NCBI GenBank assembly: GCA_021324435.1
Contig: JAJPIZ010000018.1
Span: forward strand, 1-34,760
Length of the DNA stretch: 34,760 bases
Direction: 5' to 3'
DNA from: Anaerolineae bacterium
GTDB taxonomy: Bacteria; Chloroflexota; Anaerolineae; Anaerolineales; Villigracilaceae
Shown here: piece by piece, positions 16,181 through 23,518 of the stretch
Position numbering within the stretch: the first letter of the stretch is position 1
Layout: each line of letters begins with the position of its first letter
Made by a program: the position numbers and the translations under genes
Notes under the pieces: model-generated
Databases searched by the model: none
The model's input: only the letters and a program-made list of their open reading frames with translations
Told to the model about the DNA's origin: nothing

Positions 16181-18103
16181 ATGAATAAAGTTGTAAACGA
16201 TTTTTCGATCACGGTTGGCACGGTCAACGGCTCAGGCAGTTCGACCGCCAACAATACCATCCTGCGCGCATTATTCAAGATGGGTATCCCCGTTTCGGGC
16301 AAGAACCTGTTTCCCTCCAATATTCAAGGACTGCCAACGTGGTACACAATCCGCGTCAACAAAGATGGATTCATCGCACGACGCGACGAGCAGGAAGTTG
16401 TCGTGGCAATGAATGCCAATTCGTTCGCGCGGGACCTGGCATCGGTCTCGTCCGGCGGAGCCTTTTTCTACGCTGACGACATCAAGCAACCCATCACACG
16501 GACGGATGTGGTGGTATACCCCATGCCGGTTAAAGAAATTGTCCGCAAAGATCCAAATGTGCCTTCTGATTTTCGCGATTTAGTCGGCAACATGGTCTAT
16601 GTTGGCGTGCTTGCCACCATACTCGGCATTGACATTGACAAAATCCAAGCCGCACTGAGTTTCCACTTCAAAGGCAAACAGAAGCCGATTGATATGAACT
16701 TCAACACGGTCAAAGCCGCGGCGGAATGGGCAAAGGCCAATCTTGAAAAGAAAGACCCGTTCTATCTCGAACCGATGAATAAAACAGACGGCTTGATCAT
16801 GGCAGACGGCAACACCGCCGCGGCGATCGGCTCCATCTTCGGCGGCGTACAATTCGCGGCCTGGTATCCGATCACGCCGGCCTCGTCATTGGCGGAGTCA
16901 TTGAATGATTATCTGCCGCAGCTTCGCAAGCGAGACGACGGCAAACACACCTATGCGGTCATTCAAGCGGAAGACGAATTGGCGGCGATTGGCATGGCGA
17001 TCGGTGCGGGTTGGAGCGGACTGCGCGCCATGACTTCCACTTCGGGCCCGGGCTTAAGCCTGATGACCGAATTTTCCGGTCTGGCCTACTATGCCGAAGT
17101 TCCCATCGTCGTTTGGGATGTGCAACGCATCGGACCGTCCACCGGCCTCCCCACGCGTACCTCACAAGGCGATTTAACCTTTGTCAACTTCATCGGTCAC
17201 GGCGACACACAGCAAGTCATCCTTTTGCCCGGAGATGTGAACGAGTGCTTTGAGTTTGGTTGGCGCGCCTTTGACATTGCCGAGCATCTGCAAACTCCCG
17301 TGTTTGTATTGAGCGATCTCGACATGGGGATGAATCAGTGGATGAGCAAGCCGTTCCAGTATCCGAATACACCGATGGATCGAGGAAAAGTTCTTTGGGA
17401 AAAAGATTTGGAAGAATTGAAAGGCAATTGGGCGCGCTATCTTGATAAAGACGGCGACGGCGTGCCGTATCGTACTCTCCCCGGCAACAAACATCCGGCT
17501 AGCGCCTATTTCACGCGCGGCACCGGTCATGACGAACAAGCGCGCTATACAGAAGAAGCCCCAATCTGGCATCGCATGATGGAGCGCTTGAAGAAGAAAT
17601 ATGAGACGGCGAAGAAGTTTGTCCCCGCGCCGGTTTTATACAGGATGAATGGAGCGACCGCGGGCATTATCGCCTTCGGCTCAACCGAGGCCGCGGTTCT
17701 CGAGGCGCGACATCAACTCGCGAACGAACACAACATCAAAGCAGATTTCCTGCGCGTGCGTGCCCTGCCCTTCGGGAATGAAGTCGGGGAGTTTATCAAG
17801 AAATACGATCAGGTCTTCGTCGTGGAAATGAATCGCGATGGGCAGTTGGATCAATTGCTCAAGATAGAGTATCCCGAATTCGCGACGAGGTTCAAATCCG
17901 TTGCGTTCGGCGATGGCATGCCTGCTTCGGCCAAATGGGTTCGAGAAGGCATTCTTGCGAAGTACGAAGAGACGTCAGTGAAGATAAAAGCCAACGGCGC
18001 GAAGCCCGCTTCAAAGTCCGCGAAAGAAGCGCAGACAAAGAAGAGGATCGGGGCCAAAGCCAGGGCAACGTCGAAGAGCAAATCATCTAAAGGTAAGAAG
18101 TAA
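16181..18103 (+). CDS. korA: 2-oxoacid:ferredoxin oxidoreductase, fused gamma-alpha subunit
   Basis: With KorB this oxidises a 2-oxoacid plus CoA to acyl-CoA and CO2, passing electrons to ferredoxin. The 640 residues hold the gamma domain (about 1-190; GTVNGSGSSTANN, then SGKNLFPSNIQGLPTWYTIRV), followed by the alpha domain with YPITPAS at 229-235 and TSTSGPGLSLM, and then the domain II/III region. The last 42 residues are a low-complexity lysine/alanine/serine tail with 13 lysines, not usual for the family. AAGGAG precedes the ATG. korB follows 20 bases on. The substrate (2-oxoglutarate, pyruvate or branched-chain oxoacid) cannot be fixed from sequence. Confidence 0.93.
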   Translation: MNKVVNDFSITVGTVNGSGSSTANNTILRALFKMGIPVSGKNLFPSNIQGLPTWYTIRVNKDGFIARRDEQEVVVAMNANSFARDLASVSSGGAFFYADDIKQPITRTDVVVYPMPVKEIVRKDPNVPSDFRDLVGNMVYVGVLATILGIDIDKIQAALSFHFKGKQKPIDMNFNTVKAAAEWAKANLEKKDPFYLEPMNKTDGLIMADGNTAAAIGSIFGGVQFAAWYPITPASSLAESLNDYLPQLRKRDDGKHTYAVIQAEDELAAIGMAIGAGWSGLRAMTSTSGPGLSLMTEFSGLAYYAEVPIVVWDVQRIGPSTGLPTRTSQGDLTFVNFIGHGDTQQVILLPGDVNECFEFGWRAFDIAEHLQTPVFVLSDLDMGMNQWMSKPFQYPNTPMDRGKVLWEKDLEELKGNWARYLDKDGDGVPYRTLPGNKHPASAYFTRGTGHDEQARYTEEAPIWHRMMERLKKKYETAKKFVPAPVLYRMNGATAGIIAFGSTEAAVLEARHQLANEHNIKADFLRVRALPFGNEVGEFIKKYDQVFVVEMNRDGQLDQLLKIEYPEFATRFKSVAFGDGMPASAKWVREGILAKYEETSVKIKANGAKPASKSAKEAQTKKRIGAKARATSKSKSSKGKK

Positions 18104-18123
18104 GAGCAGAGGAGTAAACGAAA

Positions 18124-19179
18124 ATGACTGAAACTCTCCCAATGGCCGGTGCGAACGCGCAAATAAATCTGGCCGGCCTTGCAAAGAACGATTATCGCGG
18201 CAACCCGAGCACTTTGTGCCAGGGATGCGGACATAACTCAATCTCGAATCAAATTATCAGCGCATTGTACGAGATGAATGTGGTCCCCGAAGATGTGGTG
18301 AAATTCAGCGGCATCGGTTGTTCAAGCAAAAGCCCCACCTATTTTCTGAACCGCTCATTTGGCTTCAACGGCCTGCATGGGCGCATGCCTTCAGTGGCGA
18401 CTGGCGCGTTGTTTGGCGATCATCGTATAAAGGGCATCGGCATTTCAGGCGATGGCGACACAGCCAGCATCGGCATGGGCCAGTTCAAACACATCGTGCG
18501 CCGCAATGTCAATATGGTGTACATTGTCGAAAACAACGGCGTGTATGGCTTGACCAAAGGTCAATTCTCTGCCACAGCCGAAGTTGGTTTGCAACTCAAG
18601 AAGCAGGGTACAAATCAATACATGCCTGTTGATATTTGCATGGAAGCATTGGCATCGAACGCGACATTTGTGGCGCGCTCGTTTGCGGGCAACCCAAAAC
18701 AGGTCAAGGAATTGATTAAAGCCGCGCTGGCCCACGATGGCATCGCCGTACTCGACATCATCAGCCCGTGCGTTACATTCAACAATCAAAGCAACGCCTT
18801 CCACTCCTACACGTGGGGCAAGGATCATGAAGAACCGCTTCACGACATTACTTACGTCGCGCCGCGCAATGAGATCATCCTTGAAGAGGAAATGAAGGAA
18901 GGCGAAATCCGCGAAGTCTCCATGCACGATGGCTCGATTGTGATTTTGAAGAACCTTGAAAAGAGTTACGATCCCACCAATCGCTTTGAGGCCCTGCGCG
19001 TGATGGAAGAGGCTCAACGCAACAACTGGCTGGTGACCGGCCTGCTTTATGTGGACACCAGTAAGCCCTCGTTGCTGGAAACCTACAACCTTGTGGACAC
19101 CCCTCTCAACCGCCTCACTCAAGCGGACCTGAGGCCGGCTCCCGATATGATGGAAAAAGTCAACGCCTTGATGTTCTAA
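18124..19179 (+). CDS. korB: 2-oxoacid:ferredoxin oxidoreductase, beta subunit
   Basis: The thiamine diphosphate-binding subunit, 351 residues. LCQGCGHNSI (Cys32, Cys35) and GIGCSS give cluster-ligand cysteines of the KorB type. GISGDGDTASIG with VENNGVYGLTKGQ near 138-146 is the thiamine diphosphate/magnesium motif. GAGG precedes the ATG. No ferredoxin-like delta subunit follows, so a separate ferredoxin must take the electrons. It ends the operon, with a stable hairpin nine bases after the stop. Confidence 0.95.
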   Translation: MTETLPMAGANAQINLAGLAKNDYRGNPSTLCQGCGHNSISNQIISALYEMNVVPEDVVKFSGIGCSSKSPTYFLNRSFGFNGLHGRMPSVATGALFGDHRIKGIGISGDGDTASIGMGQFKHIVRRNVNMVYIVENNGVYGLTKGQFSATAEVGLQLKKQGTNQYMPVDICMEALASNATFVARSFAGNPKQVKELIKAALAHDGIAVLDIISPCVTFNNQSNAFHSYTWGKDHEEPLHDITYVAPRNEIILEEEMKEGEIREVSMHDGSIVILKNLEKSYDPTNRFEALRVMEEAQRNNWLVTGLLYVDTSKPSLLETYNLVDTPLNRLTQADLRPAPDMMEKVNALMF

Positions 19180-19187
19180 CCTCCCAG

Positions 19188-19218
19188 CCTCCCCCAAACT
19201 CTGCGAATTTGGGGGAGG
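19188..19218 (+). terminator. Stable hairpin after korB, without a U tract
   Basis: CCTCCCCCAAA and TTTGGGGGAGG pair perfectly over 11 bases around a nine-base loop. No T run follows on either strand, so it may protect the 3' end or cause weak termination. It also contains the GGAGG that could otherwise serve a GTG at 19228. Confidence 0.55.
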
Positions 19219-19239
19219 CATCACATAGTGACCGAGGGG

Positions 19240-19245
19240 TATACT
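19240..19245 (+). promoter_or_regulatory. -10-like box just before arfB
   Basis: TATACT ends six bases before the ATG at 19252, which would give a leaderless or nearly leaderless transcript. No -35 box is seen. Confidence 0.35.
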
Positions 19246-19251
19246 GACCTT

Positions 19252-19668
19252 ATGCTTCAAATCACTCGTTCAATTCATATTGACGAACGCGAGTTGACCT
19301 TCGATCTCATCCGCGCCTCAGGCCCAGGCGGACAGAATGTCAATAAAGTGGCGACGGCTGTGCAGTTGCGATTCGATGTACGCGGCTCATCTTTGCCGGA
19401 AGATGTCAAAGCGCGGCTGATCAAACTGGCCGGCAGACGCATGACTCAAAATGGAATATTGGTGATCGAGGCCAAATCATCTCGGACGCAGGAAAAGAAT
19501 CGCCAAGATGCGATTGAGCGTTTCGTTGGATTAGCGCGAAGGGCCGCCGAAAAGCCGAAGGTCCGCAAAAAGACCCGGCCATCGAAAGCCGCAAAAGAGG
19601 AAAGGCTGAAAGCCAAGAAACAGCGAAGCGAAGTAAAGCGCGAACGGCAGAGAAAGGTCTTTGACTAA
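19252..19668 (+). CDS. arfB: Alternative ribosome-rescue factor ArfB (peptidyl-tRNA hydrolase)
   Basis: A 138-residue release-factor-like protein that hydrolyses peptidyl-tRNA on ribosomes stalled without a stop codon. The catalytic GGQ is at 26-28 within RASGPGGQNVNK, and the tail after residue 100 is strongly basic (KPKVRKKTRPSKAAKEERLK), as needed to enter the empty mRNA channel. Length agrees with E. coli ArfB (about 140). The ATG at 19252 gives the family-type start MLQITRSI. A GTG at 19228 with an upstream GGAGG would add eight residues and is less likely. Confidence 0.93.
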   Translation: MLQITRSIHIDERELTFDLIRASGPGGQNVNKVATAVQLRFDVRGSSLPEDVKARLIKLAGRRMTQNGILVIEAKSSRTQEKNRQDAIERFVGLARRAAEKPKVRKKTRPSKAAKEERLKAKKQRSEVKRERQRKVFD

Positions 19669-19690
19669 AGCAAGTCAAAGACCTTTTATT
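19653..19690. terminator. Bidirectional terminator between arfB and the minus-strand fragment
   Basis: AAAGGTCTTTGACT and AGTCAAAGACCTTT form a perfect 14-base stem that includes the arfB stop codon. It abuts the stop codon of the minus-strand reading frame. TTTTATTT follows on the plus strand. Confidence 0.85.
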
Positions 19691-19988
19691 TCCACTCAAA
19701 CTGAAAGACTTTCTGAGCAGGCAACGTGAAAGCAATGACTTCAGGTGACGGTTTGCAAACAGCACTTGTGCACTTGCAGTTTGGGCCCATGACGTTACTA
19801 TTGCAATTAAGAGATACATAGGACATCGTCCATGTGCCGGCGGCAGAGAGAGGCAGATAAAAATAGAAGCGACCGCTGGAATCAGAAATTGAATCATTGC
19901 GAATATTTCCCTGCGCCACAGCAAAACCAACTCCGCTGATAGCGGTTATAGTCTGCGTCCACGACCGTCCCATGCAGAACTTGGACAT
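19686..19988 (-). pseudogene. Possible remnant of a secreted-protein gene
   Basis: An open frame of 100 residues ends exactly at the shared terminator. Its composition (GRFYFYLPLSAAGTWTM, a cysteine cluster in GPNCKCTSAVCKPSP, ending FQFEWK) looks like the C-terminal beta-sandwich of an exported protein. There is no signal peptide, ribosome binding site or promoter before the first ATG, and nothing continues it upstream. I read it as a truncated 3' end, but a short real gene is not excluded. I know no family for it. Confidence 0.35.
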
Positions 19989-20087
19989 CAGAAGGTTTGA
20001 TCATAGACAAGAGAGGCAATTCAAGCAGCGCGTGTTTCTTCCTTTCTCACTGGCGCTGATCGTCAGCAAATCATACCTTTTGGGTGG

Positions 20088-20116
20088 TTGTAATCTGACT
20101 TGGGATATGCTATAAA
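20088..20116 (+). promoter_or_regulatory. Promoter of the S53 peptidase gene
   Basis: TTGTAA, a 17-base spacer and TATAAA lie about 45 bases before the ATG, and AAGGAG follows at a proper distance from the start. Confidence 0.5.
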
Positions 20117-20159
20117 AGACAAAGTTTTGCAGACCAATTTCAACCAAAGGAGAGTAAGT

Positions 20160-21308
20160 ATGAAACGTTTGCAGTACCTGTTCTTAATCACTGTTTTGCT
20201 TTTGTCTTTCTCTCTTGGCGGGACGGCAAAAGCCGCTTCGCTCTCGGACCCCGGAAACGGAGCTAGACCAGTTTGCCCCGGCCCGGCCGCCCCCGGTGAT
20301 ACCCATTGTCACGCATGGGTACGACCAAATGCTAGCTCATCGCCTGTAGGGCTCACTCCGGCCCAGATGAAGGCGGCGTATGGTTTCTCCACCAGCAACA
20401 CAGCCGGCGCAGGCATGACCATCGCCATTGTTGATGCATACGACCTGCCAACTGCTGAAAACGATCTCAACGTCTTCAGCGCACAATTCGGCCTCCCCGC
20501 CTGCACAACAGCCAATGGTTGTTTCAAGAAGGTCAATCAGACTGGCGGGACAAAATATCCGCGTTATAACGCAGGCTGGGGCCTCGAGATTGCCCTGGAT
20601 ATCGAGTGGGCACATGCTATCGCTCCAGGCGCAAAAATACTTCTCGTGGAAGCCAGTTCAAATAGCTTTGCCAATCTGCTTGCCGCAGAAGACTATGCCG
20701 CCGCCCACGCAAACTATGTTAGCAATAGCTGGGGTGGCAGTGAATTCTCAGGCGAAGCGTCTTATGATCCTCACTTCGTCCATTCGGGCGTGGCGTTCTT
20801 CGTCTCCGCCGGTGATGCGGGTCTGCCCGCGGAATATCCATCCTCATCGCCAAACGTTATATCAGTCGGCGGCACGCTTTTGACTTTCGACTCTAACGGC
20901 AATCTTGTCAGTGAGACCGGCTGGTCGAACGGCGGCGGCGGATGCAGTCAATATGAAACGGCCAATTCCGCTCAATCCGGCTTCAGTGGATATGCTCAAG
21001 CAAATTGCGGAGGCAAGCGCGCCACGCCAGATGTCTCGCTGGATGCCGATCCCAACTCCGGCGCGGCTGTCTATGATAGCTCGAAATACAACGGTCAAAG
21101 CGGCTGGTATCAAGTTGGCGGAACAAGCCTCAGCTCACCGATGTGGGCCGGACGCGCGGCGGTCTCCGGCGCGGTGGTAAATGCCACTTATGTATACGGC
21201 AACAATATAACGTTCCGCGACATTACCGTTGGTAACAACGGCGCTCCATGCTTGGTCGGTTTTGACCTGTGTTCGGGCCGCGGTAGTTGGACCGGTTCAA
21301 CGCCATAA
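20160..21308 (+). CDS. Secreted S53-family (sedolisin-type) serine peptidase
   Basis: An exported acid-type serine peptidase of 382 residues from the ATG set by AAGGAG. A signal peptide covers about 1-26 (hydrophobic core, then AKAAS). The catalytic set is visible: Glu143 and Asp147 (E-x3-D in GLEIALDIEWAHA), the oxyanion Asp219 in VSAGDAG, and Ser323 in GGTSLSSP. The calcium site near the C-terminus starts with DITVG at 354. Unlike classical sedolisins it lacks the large N-terminal propeptide: only about 60 residues separate the signal from the catalytic fold. Several cysteines suggest disulfides. It is a single gene with its own promoter and terminator, and it could also be listed as subtilase-like. 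Confidence 0.9.
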   Translation: MKRLQYLFLITVLLLSFSLGGTAKAASLSDPGNGARPVCPGPAAPGDTHCHAWVRPNASSSPVGLTPAQMKAAYGFSTSNTAGAGMTIAIVDAYDLPTAENDLNVFSAQFGLPACTTANGCFKKVNQTGGTKYPRYNAGWGLEIALDIEWAHAIAPGAKILLVEASSNSFANLLAAEDYAAAHANYVSNSWGGSEFSGEASYDPHFVHSGVAFFVSAGDAGLPAEYPSSSPNVISVGGTLLTFDSNGNLVSETGWSNGGGGCSQYETANSAQSGFSGYAQANCGGKRATPDVSLDADPNSGAAVYDSSKYNGQSGWYQVGGTSLSSPMWAGRAAVSGAVVNATYVYGNNITFRDITVGNNGAPCLVGFDLCSGRGSWTGSTP

Positions 21309-21333
21309 GATTCGATTAAATTCATACAAAGCC

Positions 21334-21366
21334 AAAGCGGTGCGAGAAATTCTCGTACCGCTTTTC
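21334..21366 (+). terminator. Terminator of the S53 peptidase gene
   Basis: AAAGCGGT-CGAGAA and the complementary TTCTCG-ACCGCTTTT pair with one internal mismatch and a short loop, running into TTTT. It sits directly before the -10 box of the next gene. Confidence 0.8.
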
Positions 21367-21374
21367 ATTCCCTG

Positions 21375-21380
21375 TATAAT
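21375..21380 (+). promoter_or_regulatory. -10 box of the EamA transporter gene
   Basis: TATAAT ends nine bases before the ATG, giving an expected leader of at most a few bases. No -35 box is clear and no ribosome binding site is present. Confidence 0.45.
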
Positions 21381-21389
21381 CAGAAAGCT

Positions 21390-22265
21390 ATGAATGAAAA
21401 ATCCTTCATCGGAATCATCTGTGGACTCAGTGCGGCATCTATTTGGGGCGGAATGTACGTGGTCAGCAAAGTGGTATTGGAAGTTATTCCGCCCTTCACT
21501 CTGTTAACGATACGGCTTGTGTTGGGCATGCTCGCTCTTGGAACTGTGATCGCTTTACGCACCAAAGCCGAAATGACGGCCAGGCAGGTGTGGGAGATTT
21601 TTCTTGTCGGCTTCGTGGGGTACGGTATCTCACTCGGATTTCAATTCGTCGGAACAAAACTTTCCACCGCTTCCAACGCTTCGCTCGTGACCTCGGCCAC
21701 GCCCGCGTTCATTTTGCTTTTCGCGCCCTTTTTGCTGGGAGAGGCGACCACACTGCGACGCGTGATTGCCCTCGTGATATCAACGCTGGGAGTCATCGCA
21801 GTCATTGATCCGCGCACCGCTCAACTCTCACCCTCTTTGTTTTGGGGAAACATGAGTCTGCTCAGTGCGGCGCTGACTTGGGCGTTGTATTCTGTCCTCG
21901 TGCGCAAAACGACTCAGACCACAGATGTAATCACGTCAACGGCTATCATGCTGGCCGGTGGACTCCCAACGGGAATCGTTTTCAGCGCGTGGGAGATCAA
22001 AACACAGGGCGTTGGTGTCATTACCCTCGGCATCGTCGGGGGGATTTTGTTCCTCGGCATTATCGCGACCGCGGTTGCCATGTTTTTGTGGAACTTTGCA
22101 TTTGCCGAACTACCGGCCGCAGTGGCCTCATTGACCTTTTTTGCGCAACCCGTTGTCGGGTCCGTTCTGGGTGCGGTTTTCCTCGGAGAAAAGATCACGC
22201 CGCTGTTTTTGGTCGGCGGTCTGTTCATTGCTATTGGTCTGGTGATTGCCAGCCGCGAATCTTAA
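21390..22265 (+). CDS. EamA/DMT-superfamily transporter
   Basis: An integral membrane protein of 291 residues with ten predicted helices arranged as two EamA repeats (about 8-140 and 152-288). Family features are the AASIWGGMYVVSK opening, the GYGISLGFQFVGTKLSTASNAS segment after helix 3, and a second-repeat end with TFFAQPVVGSVLGAVFLGE. DMT proteins usually export metabolites such as amino acids or drugs; the substrate here is unknown. It has no ribosome binding site and a -10 box right before it. It is followed by lacI but is not obviously part of that locus. Confidence 0.92.
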   Translation: MNEKSFIGIICGLSAASIWGGMYVVSKVVLEVIPPFTLLTIRLVLGMLALGTVIALRTKAEMTARQVWEIFLVGFVGYGISLGFQFVGTKLSTASNASLVTSATPAFILLFAPFLLGEATTLRRVIALVISTLGVIAVIDPRTAQLSPSLFWGNMSLLSAALTWALYSVLVRKTTQTTDVITSTAIMLAGGLPTGIVFSAWEIKTQGVGVITLGIVGGILFLGIIATAVAMFLWNFAFAELPAAVASLTFFAQPVVGSVLGAVFLGEKITPLFLVGGLFIAIGLVIASRES

Positions 22266-22279
22266 GCAAAAATTGGTAC

Positions 22280-22308
22280 TTGACAAGCACCCTCGAAGTC
22301 TATATACT
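22280..22308 (+). promoter_or_regulatory. Promoter of lacI-type regulator
   Basis: TTGACA, a 17-base spacer and TATACT form an almost perfect sigma70-type promoter. The predicted start site near 22315 is the edge of the operator palindrome. Confidence 0.8.
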
Positions 22309-22315
22309 GATTTCA

Positions 22316-22329
22316 CTAACACGTGTTAG
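22316..22329 (+). promoter_or_regulatory. LacI-family operator O1
   Basis: CTAACACGTGTTAG is a perfect 14-base palindrome with the central CG typical of LacI-family sites. It occupies the first transcribed bases of the lacI-type gene. The same 12-base core recurs before the sugar ABC operon, which strongly suggests autoregulation and shared control. Confidence 0.8.
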
Positions 22330-22343
22330 CAATCAGACAAAAA

Positions 22344-23372
22344 ATGTCCGCTTCCAAACGCACAACCAGCGTAGATGTCGCCAAACGAGCCGGGGTTTCC
22401 CGGACGACGGTTTCATTCGTCCTGAATAATGTACCTGACGTCAGCATCAGCCCATCAACCCGCCAGCGTGTTTTGGAGGCCGCGAAATCACTCAACTATC
22501 ACCCCGATATGGCCGGCCGAAAACTAGCCAGCGGAAAATCGAATACGATTGGGCTGGTCATTCGCCAGAATCCCGAGCAGGTTTTTGCGGATGCTTTTCT
22601 GCTTCAAGTGGTTCTGGGCGTGGAAGGTGCCGCCGCTGAACGAGGCTTTCATGTATTGCTCAAGCCTGTTGAGCCGGATGATCAGCATGGCTATGCGCGG
22701 CTCATCCACGAAAATTATGTGGATGGAATTCTAGTCTCTGGCCCGCGCGAAGATGATGCCGAGATCATTCGACTCCACAAACAAGGCGTGCCCATCATGT
22801 TGATGGGTCAACTCCCTGACACTGATATTCCCTTCGTAGATATCAACGCAATCGCGGGAGCCGCGGCTGCAGTTTATCATTTGATTGGTCAAGGCCACCG
22901 AAGGATCGCGATGATTACCAACGCCCCTCTAACCTACACATCTGCTCAACAGCGGCGTGATGGTTATCATCAGGCGTTGAAACAAGCCAACCTGGAAATC
23001 CATGATGCCTATCTGCAGGAAGGCAATTACACACCCGCCAGTGGATTTGCGGCCATGACGAGGTTGCTCGAGTTGACTCCGCGACCCACAGCAGTGTTTG
23101 TTGCTAGTGACGTGGTCGCGATGGGCGCGATCCAGGCGATTAAACGCGCTTCGCTTCGCGTCCCGGACGATGTGGCGGTCGTCGGTTTCGACGATGTCCC
23201 CTTGGCTGAATACTATGACCCGCCATTGACCACAATTCGTCTGCCCGCCTACGGTTTGGGTTGGGCGGCAGGAGATCGCCTGGTTCGCATGATCGAAGGA
23301 GATAACCTTGACACGCCAAGGCTTCTCCTTGACTCAGAACTCGTTGTACGGCAGTCAAGTGTAAAAAACTGA
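22344..23372 (+). CDS. LacI-family transcriptional regulator of the sugar locus
   Basis: A 342-residue repressor. The N-terminal helix-turn-helix is [20 protein letters not shown] (about 9-28), followed by the hinge region [16 protein letters not shown] periplasmic-binding-like sugar domain spans 60-340, with typical blocks [38 protein letters not shown] and [12 protein letters not shown]. The ATG at 22344 is taken because it begins just before the HTH; a GTG at 22323 lies inside the operator. Identical operators before itself and before the ABC operon point to sugar-induced release. The ligand is probably the sugar handled by the transporter and TreS. Confidence 0.95.
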   Translation: MSASKRTTSVDVAKRAGVSRTTVSFVLNNVPDVSISPSTRQRVLEAAKSLNYHPDMAGRKLASGKSNTIGLVIRQNPEQVFADAFLLQVVLGVEGAAAERGFHVLLKPVEPDDQHGYARLIHENYVDGILVSGPREDDAEIIRLHKQGVPIMLMGQLPDTDIPFVDINAIAGAAAAVYHLIGQGHRRIAMITNAPLTYTSAQQRRDGYHQALKQANLEIHDAYLQEGNYTPASGFAAMTRLLELTPRPTAVFVASDVVAMGAIQAIKRASLRVPDDVAVVGFDDVPLAEYYDPPLTTIRLPAYGLGWAAGDRLVRMIEGDNLDTPRLLLDSELVVRQSSVKN

Positions 23373-23413
23373 TTTGCCAATTCTGAAGACGAGTTAATTT
23401 TTAGCCCAATTAC

Positions 23414-23425
23414 TAACACGTGTTA
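23414..23425 (+). promoter_or_regulatory. LacI-family operator O2 before the sugar ABC operon
   Basis: TAACACGTGTTA repeats exactly the core of the operator at the lacI-type gene. It lies about 105 bases before the binding-protein ATG. A promoter core around it is not clear: TTGCCA at 23374 is one possible -35 box. Confidence 0.75.
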
Positions 23426-23518
23426 TCAAAGGAGGTTCCCCGTAACAAGATACTGTCAGCCGCCAATCTCTACGAACAAAAAAAAAATAAAACTCTCTTA
23501 CACACGGAGGAAGAGAAA

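Noticed and set aside
19228-19251. GTG start for arfB, eight codons earlier
   Set aside because: A GGAGG lies nine bases upstream but inside the hairpin stem, and the extra residues do not match the family start. Kept as a minor alternative only.
22323-22343. GTG start for the lacI-type gene
   Set aside because: It lies within the operator palindrome and adds residues before the normal LacI-type N-terminus.
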